A stretch of DNA of 64,000 nucleotides from Lepidostoma basale. Its lineage: Eukaryota > Arthropoda > Insecta > Trichoptera > Lepidostomatidae. Positions 10,200 to 20,849 of this stretch are shown piece after piece; the first letter of the stretch is position 1, and every line of letters starts with the position of its first letter. Location: assembly GCA_022606425.2 (NCBI GenBank), contig JAHDVF020001505.1, positions 124,001-188,000 on the forward strand, given 5' to 3'. The notes below the pieces were generated by a model. That model was not told the origin of the DNA and searched no databases. It was given only the letters and a program-made list of their open reading frames with translations. A program made the translations under genes and the position numbers.

Positions 10200-10310
10200 A
10201 AAAACTAACTATCACGCCGTCTCCCCAAAAGGGTAGGCAGAAAGAATGGACTGTCACACTTTAACCGATGCGGCACTCCATCCTTCTCTTTTCACGTTTT
10301 GCATTTTTAC
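10200..10310 (-). mobile_element. SINE-C, partial
   Basis: Minus strand: AAAAGAGAAGGATGGAGTGC then CGCATCGGTTAAAGTGTGAC and the LINE-family-1-like 3' end (GGCGTGATAGTTAGTT). The 5' head found at 14400-14505 is absent. Confidence 0.65.
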
Positions 10311-10404
10311 ACGTTTTTTTATTTGATTTTGTTCAACGGAGAGATTTATTTATTAAAATATAAGTTGTTAACAATATGAAATTATTATATTGCATATTGA
10401 AATA

Positions 10405-10635
10405 AAATTAACAACACTGTTTTTATTCCACATTCATTTTTTTATAGTATAAAAATATTAAACACAACATATTTCGGAGGCGACATCTAAACTCAGGTGT
10501 AAATATATAGCTTATTTATAAAAGTTATATATTTGCAACTGAGAATGGAGGTCACCAGTCACACATGTGTTTAATATTTTAATTTTTAAAAATATATTTA
10601 ACAAATAAAAGTGGAATAAAAACAGTGTTGTTAAT
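10405..10635. repeat. HHR family B inverted pair, decayed
   Basis: Outer arms (AACAACACTGTTTTTATTCC and its complement ending near 10630) are reverse complements. The inner minus motif keeps ACACCTGA and TCCGAAATATGTTGTGTT (10500-10460). The plus motif keeps ACTGAGAATGGAGGTCACC and ACATGTGTTTAAT. Core bases are changed in both. Confidence 0.55.
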
Positions 10636-11744
10636 TCGTTAGTTAGAAAGATTTAACTTTTCAATAATATTTTTTGTCATGTTTAAAACTGTTTCATAAA
10701 TAAGGAGTCCATCCATTTGTCATCTTATTTCAAAAACTTTATATAATTTAATTACTGCATATTTTCACAAAGATTAAAATGATAAACTTTTTACACTAAG
10801 CAAAGACGCCTACAGTTCGACACATTTGAAATTAAGCAGTACAAAAAAACGTGAAAAAAGTACGTTTTTATAAGTTGAATTCCCAAGGCAAAGTGAAAAC
10901 AAGTAAAAAAGAGAATCTTTTTTAATGTTCCAAAAATTGTGATTGGTAGAATTATGGCGACATTCCACTGTCATATTTAAAGTAATTACTTAAGAAGAAA
11001 TTTTAAAAAATAACCGCTTCCGCCGGTATACAAAAAACTCAATGAAACTCCAAGGGATTCTCGTTTTTTGTTGCCTATTCAACTGTGCTGAAAAAGTACT
11101 TAAGTTATCTAGCCATAAAGGCTAATTCATAGAAACTTGAATGTAAATGGCATTAAAAATAGCACGGTTTAGTTTAGTTTGATTTTAGTTTAGTTAAATC
11201 TCGTTTCATAAGTCTATATTGTTAACTCTGTTCATTAATTTATATTTGTGGAAACATGTAATTGGCATTATTTGAGTACTTCTTTGTGTATTTTTATATA
11301 TATATACTTATTCGCTGTTTGTTACCCTAAAATAAATAAAATAAAATAAAAACAAAAAAAGAGTAACTTAAAATACAATATTGTGGAAGTAAAGAAATAC
11401 TCCCTCCAGAAAAGTCCTGCTGACGTAAGGTGAGGTCTAATAGAACATTTAGGCTTTGTACTTGTTTATGTGCAATATTCCTACGTCCATAAATTCGAAG
11501 GAAAAGAACCAACATAAAATGTTTTTCTTACAACGACCACATTTTAGTCCTCCGACATTTACCGTGTCGTTTTACAATGCTTTTAGAATATCGGATATCC
11601 TGTTACTTGTACTATAAATCTATTGTCATACGCTAAAAACGGTCTTCCAAATTTGCAACCCCAATGTAATTAAGACATTTTTGTAGTGTAAGTTTTATGA
11701 CAGGAAAATCATTAAAACCTTTTAAGGAAATATAAACTGAGATT
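10636..11744. other. Unassigned AT-rich sequence
   Basis: About 1.1 kb with no recognised element. A short motif TTTAGTTTAGTTTGATTTTAG (11170-11195) is low-complexity. The open frames are short and not protein-like. Confidence 0.4.
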
Positions 11745-12515
11745 ACCTCTACTTCTTCTTCTGCTTTATTTAGGAATGTGTCCTGTTATTTCTCGGAGCC
11801 TGTTCCTAGGATGCAGATGTCCAACAGTCTCGCGATCTTTTAGGTGGTCTTCCTGCAGGTCGATTTCCAGTTGGTACTTTATTTGCGGCTATATTTATCA
11901 TTCTTTCAGAACATGCTCTTTCCACGTGATCTCTCCAGTAGCGTCTTCTCAGTCATCCCCATCGCACGACATTTTCTACGTTGTAGATCTTTCTTATTTC
12001 AGAATTTTTTATTCTGTATCGGAGTGTCGTTCCCGCAACGGATCGGAGAGTCTTCATATCTGTGGTTCTTAGGAGACTTTTTGTTCTGATGGTGTCAGCT
12101 CTCGTTTCTATTCCATATGTCATTATAGGACGTACACATGTCTTGTAGATTCGAATTTTGCTCTCCTTTAGCATATTTTTATTTTTCCAAACAGCATTCG
12201 TCAAGCAGCCAGCCACAACGGCGGCCCTGTTTGTTAGTTCACTTACTTCTCCGTAGAGGTCACAGCTGCTTGACACATCAACACCTAAGTACTTGAAATA
12301 CATCACTTGTTCTATTATTGTATTATCTAATGCAAGCTTGCAATCGTACTGGTTGTCTTGATGTAACCATGCTCATTGTTTTGCCTATGGAGATTTTCAT
12401 GTTAAATCTTTGAGATGATATGTGAAATTTGTACAGTAGCCTTTTTAGATCAACTTCAGAGTTTGTTATGAGCACCGCATCATCTGCATAGCATATAATG
12501 TAAATTTTTTTCATT
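11745..12515 (-). mobile_element. LINE family 4, RT fragment with YADD box
   Basis: The only copy here that reaches the RT catalytic centre. Minus-strand frame 12514-12323 begins IICYADDAVLITNSEVDLKR, the YxDD palm motif with the usual downstream hydrophobic and N-S residues. It continues after a frameshift as FKYLGVDVSSSCDLYGEVSE, RPIMTYGIETRADT and IRKIYNVENVVRW (12306-11953), then a (GAA)-rich 3' end at about 11750. Everything 5' of the YADD box (endonuclease, fingers) is missing. Close copies: 13085-13322 and 22045-22780. Confidence 0.9.
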
Positions 12516-13084
12516 TTCTTTTAATATATACATAGCATATCATGGCCAAGCAACCAGCCAAAACGGCTTAGATTACCACAGTTACGAATACTCATTGTTC
12601 CATTTTTTCTTTTAAAAACCTGGTATTAGATATATAGTATTTTTCATGGGCATTAAGTGATATCCCATCACTCAACCTATAATAAGCTTACACACGAGAA
12701 CCAAGTTATTGTTCGAGTATTATATTATAATATTAATGGACAATAATTTCGTTTTATTTCTCTTCAGTGAATAGTCACTGGCAATAAATTGAATCCACAC
12801 ACATACGAATAGAAGAAAATTACAGTCTTTGCAAATACATATCATTTAATAGAAATATATAGGTATGAATTATCTAAAAGAATAATTTGCGGGATTATAG
12901 TTATTCTTTTGTTTTGGCTTTTGTTTCGCGAAGACATCAACAATTTGTTTCAGATAATAAAATATTACAATCGTTAGTACAGGATTCAATAAAAAATCTG
13001 TTTGTTGGGTATTTATCTACTTTTTTGTACAACAGGCCGTTAAAACGTTTTTTTTTATTTTTTTTTATTATTACTTGTATAATT
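12516..13084. other. Unassigned AT-rich sequence
   Basis: No repeat family or exon recognised. Confidence 0.4.
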
Positions 13085-13322
13085 TCGTCCTATAATGACA
13101 TATGGAATAGAAACGAGAGCTGACATCATCAGAACAAAAAGTCTCCTAAGAACCACAGATATGAAGACTCTCCGATCCGTTGCGGGAACGACACTCCGAT
13201 ACAGAATAAGAAATTCTGAAATAAGAAAGATCTGCAATATAGACGATGTCGTGCGATGGGGAAGACTGAAAAGACGCTACTATAGAGATCACGTGGAAAG
13301 AGCATGCTCTGAAAGAGTTTTA
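13085..13322 (+). mobile_element. LINE family 4 internal fragment
   Basis: An uninterrupted frame reads MTYGIETRADIIRTKSLLR through RRYYRDHVERACSERV, matching the central part of the 11745-12515 element at high identity. It lacks the 3' end, so the copy was cut by a later rearrangement and is not a simple 5' truncation. Confidence 0.85.
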
Positions 13323-13349
13323 TTGTCACGTGAATTTTACAATAGTCCA

Positions 13350-13455
13350 CAACACAGTGTGATATTCATACAGCCATCGCCGGGAATTGAACCGGTACCT
13401 TCTTTATGGCAGTCAGACCTCTTGGCACTCTGTCATGTAGGTCGGGTAAAGGAAT
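13350..13455 (-). mobile_element. SINE-A, partial
   Basis: Minus strand contains GGTTCAATTCCCGGCGATGG (degenerate B-box) and a leucine/serine-tRNA-like upstream region, as in SINE-A at 38880-39048. The hairpin following the tRNA head is eroded. Confidence 0.6.
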
Positions 13456-13876
13456 ATTTCAATTAATTGATATAGCAATTACGGGCCATAAGCAAAATTA
13501 AAAATATATTGGAGTATTTCTGATTTAAAATAATGTTAAAATAAAACACTTAATAACAACATTATATGAAAATATGGAGAATAGTAGTATACTTATAGTG
13601 GAAAATGAAAATATGGAGAGAAGAAAATAATGTGGATTTTTATAATACTTACATCTAGGATTTTTTTGTTGTTCAAAAAACAATAAATAAATATAATGAA
13701 GTTAACAGCGTCTTATAAATCATTTTATTGAAAATATTATACATTAGTCAGATTTTTTTTTTAAATATATAAAATAAATAATTTAGCTTTGTATTTAACC
13801 ACGGTATGGTTATTATAATTGATGCCAACTAGTTTCGCTTGGACCCAAGCTTATATGTTTTTTTATGATGTATGTA

Positions 13877-13915
13877 AATGACATGTTTCGCCTAGTAAAG
13901 ATATTATCAAACATT
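13877..13915 (-). ncRNA. Hammerhead-like motif, family C
   Basis: Minus strand: TTTGATAATATC, TTTACTAGGCGAAACATGTCA. GAAAC and GTC are intact, UUGAUAA replaces CUGAUGA, and stem II is weak (GATAT/..GGC). The sequence to 13980 (ATCATTGTTCAAGAAACAAT) belongs to the same family. Confidence 0.5.
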
Positions 13916-14317
13916 TTATTGAGATGAATATCATTGTTCAAGAAACAATTTATAATATTGTTTTGTTCCAAAATACTCTTGTGTAGAAAAATGTTAATTA
14001 TCTTTATATTCGATTTAAATTCCTTTTATTTTACAAATATCATTTTCGTGACTTGAAATAACAAATGTTTAATTAGTACATTCCTTTCACTATTAATCAA
14101 ATCTTACTTTCGAACGGTCTCATTAAATATCCATCAATCAATCGTTCCATTTCGTAACGGGAAATTGGGTCGAATAATTAGCATTCAAAATTCCATTTGA
14201 ATAAAGGACACATCCCAAATAAAAAAATATACTTATTGGTTCTAAAATATTATTATACACCATTTTATTTCTGAACTTCTATTTTTATCCGTTTTTATTT
14301 ATTACTATATTAACTAA

Positions 14318-14505
14318 CTAACTAACCATCACGCCGTCTCCCCGAAAGTGTAGACAGAAAGAATGGACTGTCACACTTTTACTGATGCGGCACTCCAACC
14401 TTCTCTTTTCGCTCCGCGGGAGACGCGGTGTGATGGGTTGCGAACCTCATCGCCACTAATAGGCATCTCCCGCGCACACTTCGATCGTCCAACACCCACA
14501 AAATA
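14318..14505 (-). mobile_element. SINE-C, best copy
   Basis: Minus strand: a GC-rich head (GATCGAAGTGTGCGCGGGAG, AGGTTCGCAACCC resembling a B-box), a middle TCTCCCGCGGAGCGAAAAG, and a 3' part that is the same as the LINE family 1 terminus (TTTCTGTCTACAC..., GGCGTGATGGTTAGTTAG). This is the usual plan of a SINE that borrows the 3' end of its partner LINE. Confidence 0.7.
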
Positions 14506-14509
14506 AATC

Positions 14510-15300
14510 TAAAACAAATAATATAAAATACAATGATATAAAATAAAATAACAAAATAAAAATAATTTAACACAAAATGTTATTTTTAGATGGTGCACAT
14601 ATTGTCTATTTAATTTATGTTTTTTTTTCGATGTTGCACATGTTGACATGGACGATCCGTCATTTTGGGTTTATTTAATTTAAGTTATACGTATCCACCG
14701 TTTTTTTAAACATAAAAAATATATTATAAAGTAATAATTTTACTACATCATATTTTAGACGTATAAAAATGTATATACGAGTACATAACAATTCATATCA
14801 GAATATTTTGTATTGCTATCAGTAGGTACTCTATAAATTTAAATTTGGCAGCATATAGCATTAGAACGTTTGTAACTGCAATAAAATTTATGAAACCTTT
14901 AAATATAAATGTTCAAAGGAAATGCTTAAAAGTTTCCGTCGTAATGAAAAAACAAAATTGGATTTTATGCTTTGGAATAGCTGTGCGTTATATGGGAATA
15001 AAAAACAAACTGGAATCTAGTGGATACGATATGTACAGCATTTTTAATACATTCCAAATTTAATAAATTAATAAATATTGTCCCAACGAGTTTGGTAATG
15101 AAAATTGATTTTCCGTTGAAATGATCAATCGGTTATTAAATTTCAAAAACAGAAAACAAAAACTTAAACGGCTTTACAATGCTCAATTATTACAATACAA
15201 TAACCTTATATTTGAATTCATTGGAAGAAAAATGTTAAATGTGTATATAACATACCATATATAGCGATCAAAGTATTTTTAAGAAAAACATATTGTTTTT
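14510..15300. other. Unassigned AT-rich sequence
   Basis: A 72-codon open frame (14845-15063) exists but is AT-driven and not recognised. No repeat family found. Confidence 0.4.
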
Positions 15301-15302
15301 TA

Positions 15303-15925
15303 TGGGCGAGTGGAGAGGGATACTGAAAGGAGGGTTGGGGCAGGCAACAAAGTTAATGGTGCACTTAAAGTTGTCATCGCAAACAAAAACCTATCCAAAA
15401 AAGCTAGAATGGCAGTGCACAATGGTGTTTTCTACCGACCCTTATGTATGGAAGCGAAGCATGGAACTGGCAAAAGAAGGATGAAAGTAGAATAAATGCA
15501 GTAGAAATTAGATCTCTCAGACGAATCTATGGATACTGTGTATGATAGAGTGTCGAATGAAAATATAAGAAGTTAATGCGGTGCGAATGATGGTGTTATG
15601 AACAAAATAATGAAAGGATCATTAAGATGGTTTGGACATATGGAAAGAATGAATGAAGAAAGAATGGTAAAAAAAGTATAATATATTTTAATGATGTTAA
15701 TGGAACCAGAAATAGAGGAAGACCGAGGAAAACGTGACACGATCAAATAAATCAAATATTGAATGTCGGCCATGTGAGGAGTCAGCGCGTGTATGACACG
15801 ATGTATGAATGTTGAGGAAGCGAGAGAAATATTTCAGGAAAGAAAAGTGTGGCACTCCGTTCTTCTTCTGTCTACCCCTTCGAAGAGACGGCGTGATGGT
15901 TAGTTGGTTAGTAAACAGATGTTCG
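15303..15925 (+). mobile_element. LINE family 1, 3' part
   Basis: Successive frames give ERRVGAGNKVNGALKVV (about 15320-15370), TVYDRVSNENIRS (15535-15575), MKGSLRWFGHMERMNEER (15610-15663) and ACMTRCMNVEEAREIFQERK (15787-15846). The 3' end is GGCGTGATGGTTAGTTGGTTAG. At least three frame changes. Confidence 0.85.
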
Positions 15926-16321
15926 TGTTAATTATTTAACATCTTTGTTTAAATACCATAAAATTGCGATTGGTTATTTCAAAACACCATGTATGTATAT
16001 AAACAGTAACACGTATATAGGTTTTACGTGTACTCTGATTCCGTGTATTTGAGATGTGAGAGCTTATCTGGAATTTAGGGCAGCATTTTCAGAAAAATTT
16101 TCTCGTGGTTCGCTTTCGCAGTACCTATACACATTTCTTTGAACTGTATGGTAAAATAAACGCAATATCATCGCGGAACTAGAGACTCCATATTTGCTTA
16201 AATTTCCTCACCGGTACGGAATGTTTTCCGCTTCTTTTGTGAAACGGCTTCGTATAATATCAGTTTACAATCATTCATTATAACACTTTTTTGTGTATAC
16301 GATTATACAGGTATTCTATTA

Positions 16322-16540
16322 TACAGGGTGCGGCAGCATAACTTCCTTTTTTAAATGCGCGCCATTCAGTCGGTTGATGTCGTAGCGGAGCGCTTGTGGT
16401 TTCGTTTGAGAGGCGAAACTAAAAAAAATTGTCCCGACATAGTTTAGTCGGTATCATGCGTTGGAACTGTGAGGAGCGTGCGTTTGCCGTTGAGGTTTAC
16501 TTTTCGAACGGATGTTCAAGTTAGTGCAATATAGGGGAGT
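16322..16540 (+). mobile_element. Tc1/mariner-like transposon 5' fragment
   Basis: After a TA dinucleotide the sequence starts CAGGGTGCGGCAGCATAACT, a terminal-repeat-like end. From 16456 a frame reads MRWNCEERAFAVEVYFSNG, like the start of the helix-turn-helix N-terminal domain common in Tc1/mariner-type transposases. It stops after about 25 codons. The rest of the transposase and the other terminal repeat are missing. Confidence 0.65.
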
Positions 16541-17484
16541 CTCGTGGTTATCCATTCTTTGACTATGACCGTCTATATTAAAAAAATTTTATTAATATTT
16601 TAAAATAAAAATATGATTTTATTTGAAGTTATTTGATATTATAAGGGCAAAAGAATCCATTTCAACTTTCTTAACTAACACAAAATTTTCTTACGTACAT
16701 TTTACCTGACTCTTGATCACCTATATCGTAGTCTCAAGAAAAATCTAGGACTTTAGAATAAACCCTATATCCTCCATAGCCCTCTTTGGAGGAGCACTCC
16801 GGGCCACACATCTAGCCCCCGCATAAAACAACTATCAAATCACATTTCCAACAATGTTTTCATGTAAGAGGAATATCCATTAGACCTGAACCTCTGTAAG
16901 CCAGAAGATCTAAGTCCAAGTCCTAGTCCATTGCATTTTTATTGATAACAATAATTGACATAAATCTAAGATCATTTTCATACAAAAACAGTAAAAAATA
17001 AAAACCTTAGACAAGTTAAGACAACATTAATGTTAAAAATATTTAGATTATTAAAAAAGGAAGGATTAATTAACAAATGTACTGATGAGCAATAACACGA
17101 CTAGCAATTAGCGAGCGACGTATTTTATTATATTGTGGTAGGGTTACAAGGTACAAGTGTCAACAAATAGTATAAATTTGAGCTGTTTTGCAGAAATTAT
17201 AGGTTTGGTAGAGGTCTATACATACATTTTATCTGACTCCTGATCACCTATATCGTAGTTTCCCTAAGCCCCCCTACTTCCTCAGAGAGAGCATGCCCCC
17301 TTTATACTCTAAAGTGCCCCTAGGAGACCTAATGGGTCCACTCAGAGAACCTGTGATCTACATGCATGACCCAAACAGCACAACCTGCAGATTAGAATTG
17401 AATGACTACATAAGCCCCGATTAAATTCATACAACTTCGCATTTGACTGCTTTTTTTTACTGAATTTATATACTTTGTTATAAA
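16541..17484. repeat. Region with 36-bp direct repeats, unassigned
   Basis: ACATTTTACCTGACTCTTGA followed by TCACCTATATCGTAGT at 16697-16733 recurs with two changes at 17222-17258, about 525 bp apart. Each copy is followed by CCC-rich sequence. It may be an unrecognised nested or tandem element. The intervening stretch has no sustained frame. Confidence 0.45.
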
Positions 17485-17533
17485 CTGTTAAATTAAAAAC
17501 CTTTTTTTATCTATAACAATTGTATTTTATTTT

Positions 17534-17578
17534 ACGCGACAGCTGTTTCGTCAACCTATGTTGACATCATCAGTAACC
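17534..17578 (-). ncRNA. Hammerhead ribozyme motif, family A
   Basis: Minus strand CTGATGA (17573-17567), stem II GTCAAC-ATAG-GTTGAC, GAAAC, CAGCTG, GTC (17540-17538) then GCGTAAAA. All core bases are kept. The 5' half of stem I was removed when a LINE inserted immediately upstream. Confidence 0.7.
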
Positions 17579-17813
17579 TTCTTTTTCTTCTTCTTCCTAG
17601 CCTTCCCTCAACTGCTGTATGTAGGCTTCTTCAATCTGTCACCATTTTTCTCTATCCTGTGCTGCTTCAATCCACTTTTTCCCGGCGACCACAACAATAT
17701 CGTCAGCCCATCTCTTCTGTGGCCGACCGACACCCCTTTAGTTTTCCCATGGCCTCCACTTTAAGACTTTGGGAGTCCATCTTGAACTTGGCTGTCTGGC
17801 TACGTGTCCTGCC
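17579..17813 (-). mobile_element. LINE family 3, 5'-truncated, TSD-flanked
   Basis: Flanked by CATCAGTAACC (17568-17578) and CATCAGTCACC (17814-17824), an 11-bp duplication with one change. Minus strand encodes the C-terminal piece GRPQKRWADDIVVVAGKKW and DRKKW in frame with family 3. The 3' end is (GAA)-rich. It landed exactly at the 5' edge of a hammerhead motif. Confidence 0.85.
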
Positions 17814-17854
17814 CATCAGTCACCTATGTTGACGAAATGCAGTTGACGTTACCT

Positions 17855-17905
17855 ATGTTGATGATGTCAACATAGGTTGACGAAACAGCTGTCGTGTAAA
17901 ATGAA
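17855..17905 (+). ncRNA. Hammerhead-like motif, family A, one core change
   Basis: TTGATGA (17858-17864; C3 changed to T), stem II GTCAAC-ATAG-GTTGAC, GAAAC, AGCTGTC, then GTGTAAAAT. Only the first core base departs from the consensus. Confidence 0.6.
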
Positions 17906-18239
17906 ATACAATTGTAATACATAAAACAAAGTAATTTAATTCAAAAGTTTAAACTTTGAAGGTATCATAGTGTTTCGGCCAAATCAATGGACTCTATTTT
18001 GTTATCAGAACAAATCATAACGCCGCTTCCCCGGAATGGTTGGCAAAGATAATGGACCGCCACACTACTCTACCCTAACACCCCCTCCGGATTCTTGCAC
18101 ATTTATACAGTGAATCAAACAGACACGTCGATTCTTCCGACTGCTAACAAAGCTAATCATATAATTGCGTAGGTTTTCAACGTTGCAGCAATATGTTTTG
18201 TGTGATTTTGGGTAACAACGTGTGATTCCTCCTTCTCGA

Positions 18240-18278
18240 CCGACGTTTCGGAGATCATTGCAGTCACCATCTTTAGGG
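18240..18278 (-). ncRNA. Hammerhead-like motif, family F
   Basis: Minus strand: CTAAAGA (one change from CTGAAGA), imperfect stem II (GGTGA.../TCTCC), GAAAC and GTC (18244-18242). One core change and a stem mismatch suggest weak or no activity. Confidence 0.55.
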
Positions 18279-18317
18279 TTATGTGGTAACTCATCCCACA
18301 CTTATTACATCCACTAC

Positions 18318-18372
18318 ATTAACCTGATGACGGAGACTGTAATGATCTCCGAAACGTCGGTCGAGAAGGAGA
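18318..18372 (+). ncRNA. Hammerhead ribozyme motif, family F
   Basis: CTGATGA (18324-18330), stem II GGAGA-CTGTAATGA-TCTCC (5 bp with 9-nt loop), GAAAC (18351-18355) and GTC (18356-18358). Stem III is reduced to a single C-G step, as in some short-stem-III hammerheads. Stem I (TTAAC / GGTCG) is poorly paired, which weakens the call. Confidence 0.6.
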
Positions 18373-19047
18373 AATCACACGTTGTTACCCAAAATCACAC
18401 AAAACATAAAGTTTATCATTAAAATTGTATTAATTTTGGGATGTTATGTTTTCTTCGGTCTTCACGTAAAGATTCTTAACCATTCTTTCTTTATCCATGC
18501 GTACGTCCAAACCAACGCATTGAAACTTTCATACCCTTTTTCAAAATACCCCTTACATTTAACGCACATTCCTCTACGTGATCTCATTACTCCCACATTT
18601 ATTCTGCTCTGATCCTTCTTCTGCCAATTCTATATTTTACTTCCGTACGTATGGGTTGAAAAGTTGTTTTCAATGTTGTTTAAATTATTTGATTTAATTA
18701 TACATTTAAAAAAAATACATCCTTTCATTATCCGTTAATATTTGTTATCATGAATGACCACAAATTGCAGAACCTTTGTTGTGTGGATATGGGAATAATT
18801 AATCAAATGTGTATATTTACAAGTTTGGCCGCACGGGGGCAGTTAAATTGTTTGCATACGGAAATTTTCACAGCAGTGGTTACCCATTTTGAAAAAAATA
18901 AGCATTAGTCAACTCATGACACTGGAAGCTCATAACAAACATTTCAAATTTAACCTTAATTGTTCGACTGACCTCATTTGCAGTAAGAAAAATTGAACCC
19001 AACCTGCGGTTGACTATATTTTCAAACAGATAGTTCCAATCGTTTTT

Positions 19048-19198
19048 GGCAGACCAAGGAAAAAATGGGCGGATTGTGTGGAAGAAGCTTGGGAGAAAAT
19101 GGAAGGAGCTGGGGAATGGAGAGAGTTGGCCAGAGATAGAAGTCAGTGGAAGACCGTTGTGGAGGAAGCCAAGTCCCACACCAGTGAATGAATGAATG
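19048..19198 (+). mobile_element. LINE family 12 3' end with TSD
   Basis: A 151-bp insertion between AGTTCCAATCGTTTTT (19032-19047) and AGTTCCAATTGTTTTT (19199-19214), a 16-bp duplication with one change. It encodes GRPRKKWADCVEEAWEKMEG and ends in (GAAT)n. Confidence 0.88.
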
Positions 19199-19214
19199 AG
19201 TTCCAATTGTTTTT

Positions 19215-19815
19215 TACCTTGTTTGTTTACCTGGGGAACAGCATTACGTGGGATGGTCGATCAAAGAAAGACGTCGATAGTCGTATCCACCAGGCGAAAC
19301 ATGCTCTCAACAAGAAAGCTAAAATATTCGAATCCAACAACATAGACCTAAACCTCAGAAAACAACTGATAAAAACATTGGTGTGGAGTGTTTTACCATA
19401 CGGCTGCGACACTTGGTGCCTGGGCGAAAGAAAGCGCAAAAGCTGGAGGCGTTTGAAATGTGGACCTACCGACGAATCGCCCATGTCTCATGAAGGAACC
19501 ACGTTACAAGTGAGATGGTTCTCAACAGAGTTGAAGATAATAGGCACATGTTGAAAACCATAGCGGAGAGCGCGTGAGATGGATTGGTCATGTGTTGCGA
19601 CACGAATGTTTCCTGCATGATGTATTGGAGGGAATAGTCGAGGGATCGATTGGCAGAAGACGACCTCGCCATGAGTACCTAAACCAGATATGCCGAGATA
19701 TGGGCTGCACCTTTTACGCGGAGTTGAAGAGAGTTGCCGAGGACCGAGTGGAATGGAAGAGGAGATGCGTCGCCTTGCTGCAGACCAATCTTTAGATTGA
19801 GACCGGAGAAGAAGT
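19215..19815 (+). mobile_element. LINE family 5 (RTE/BovB-like), 3' part
   Basis: Frames in order: YLGNSITWDGRSKKDVDSRI, IHQAKHALNKKAK, NIDLNLRKQLIKTLVWSVLP, YGCDTWCLGE (19229-19430), then RWIGHVLRHECFLHDVLEG and GRRRPRHEYLNQI (19577-19695). This is the C-terminal region typical of RTE-class elements in insects. One indel separates the two halves (about 19450-19570). Only one copy of this family is present. Confidence 0.9.
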
Positions 19816-19879
19816 TATAATTCATCATAAAATTACATACAACCAACTTTAGACAGATAATCTCAGTTCATCATAATAT

Positions 19880-20440
19880 TACGTACAACATGCGGGAAAA
19901 CATTATATGACAGAATATCTAATGATGAAGTAAGAAAGAAATGTAATGCGGATGAATTCGTGATAAATAAAATTAAGAAATAGTCGCTTAGATTAATTAA
20001 TAATGAAAACAAAAAAAAAACTGATAATTTTATTTTTTTATTTTTTATTATTGTATATTTAGTTAGCAAGCTGCCAAAACTGGTCGACGTTAAATACAAG
20101 TGAAAGCACACTAAATATACCATATTAAAGAAATTTTATATCTTTTTTTTGTTTTCATTAGTCACTAAGCTTGTTTGGACATATGGAACGAACGGATGGG
20201 GGAAGAATGGTGAAAATATATATGTAATTTGTATGAATTGAGAAAGAAGTAGATGAAGACCGAATTACTGAAAGGTAGCTATGCTTGAAGTAGGAACAAT
20301 CGACGAGCGTACATGTCACGATGTGTGAATGTAGAAGAGGCGCGAGAGTTATGTCAGGATAGAAAAATGTGGCGATCAATTTTCTTTGCCTACCCCTCCG
20401 GAGAAACGGAGTGATGGTAAGTTAGTTAGTTAGTTAATAA
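19880..20440 (+). mobile_element. LINE family 1, interrupted 3' part
   Basis: The 5' segment (19885-19985, REN..YDRISNDEVRKKCNADE) and 3' segment (20165-20430, LFGHMERTDGGRMVK then the 3' end to CGGAGTGATGGTAAGTTAG) are family 1. About 180 bp of unrelated AT-rich sequence separates them, suggesting a later insertion. Confidence 0.75.
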
Positions 20441-20559
20441 GTTAGTTTATCTCGTAGTAAGAAACTAAACTAAATATTATTAAAACGTATATAAGATACA
20501 CTTGAGCCTGTGGACACTTTTTGCTGTAAGAGTTAGTTACAGAAATCAGAAGCCGCACC

Positions 20560-20840
20560 AGGGTTGTTGACGTCATGGACCGAGTGGCAAAATTGAAATG
20601 GCAATGGGCTGGACACTTGGCTAGACAGGGTGGCAACAGATGGGCACCCAGGATACTCAGTTGGAGACCATGGGAAAATAGACGAAATGTCGGGAGGCCA
20701 CCGATGAGATGATATTATCAAAAGGGTTGGAAAATCTTGGATGCAAAAGGGGCAGGATAGAGACGAGTGGAAGAAATTGGAAGCGGCCTATATCCAGCAG
20801 TGGAGGGAAGAAGGCTAGCAAAGAAGAAGAAGAAGATATA
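20560..20840 (+). mobile_element. LINE family 3, 3' part
   Basis: Reads VMDRVAKLKWQWAGHLARQ, NRWAPRILSWRPWENRR and then GLYPAVEGRRLAKKK with a (GAA)n end at 20820-20836. One in-frame stop. Confidence 0.85.
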
Positions 20841-20849
20841 AGATACATT

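Larger units (their letters stand above)
17485..17945. repeat. HHR family A inverted pair split by a LINE
   Basis: Left arm 17485-17573 and right arm 17855-17945 are reverse complements of the family A unit. The spacer is a LINE insertion (17579-17813) plus a short disturbed region (17825-17857) repeating ACCTATGTTGA pieces. Confidence 0.8.
18160..18425. repeat. HHR family F inverted pair, nested in a LINE
   Basis: Arms 18195-18277 and 18324-18405 are reverse complements (TGTGTGATTTTGGGTAACAA at the left outer end). The 5' ends of both motifs face the 46-bp centre. Flanks AAGCTAATCATATAATTG and AAGTTTATCATTAAAATTG look alike and may include the duplicated target. Confidence 0.8.
18005..18660 (-). 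mobile_element. LINE family 1, split by an HHR palindrome
   Basis: Minus-strand family 1 sequence is found at 18005-18145 (3' end) and 18435-18660 (upstream part). In intact copies these are contiguous (compare 30300-30365 around AACCTTTAAAATTAGATTAA). The gap is filled by the family F palindrome, so that element inserted into the LINE. Confidence 0.8.

Noticed and set aside
11745..12515. Functional reverse transcriptase gene
   Set aside because: YADD box present, but frame-shifted and lacking the endonuclease and N-terminal RT regions.
16323..16540. Complete mariner element
   Set aside because: Only one terminal end and about 25 transposase codons; no second terminal repeat found downstream.
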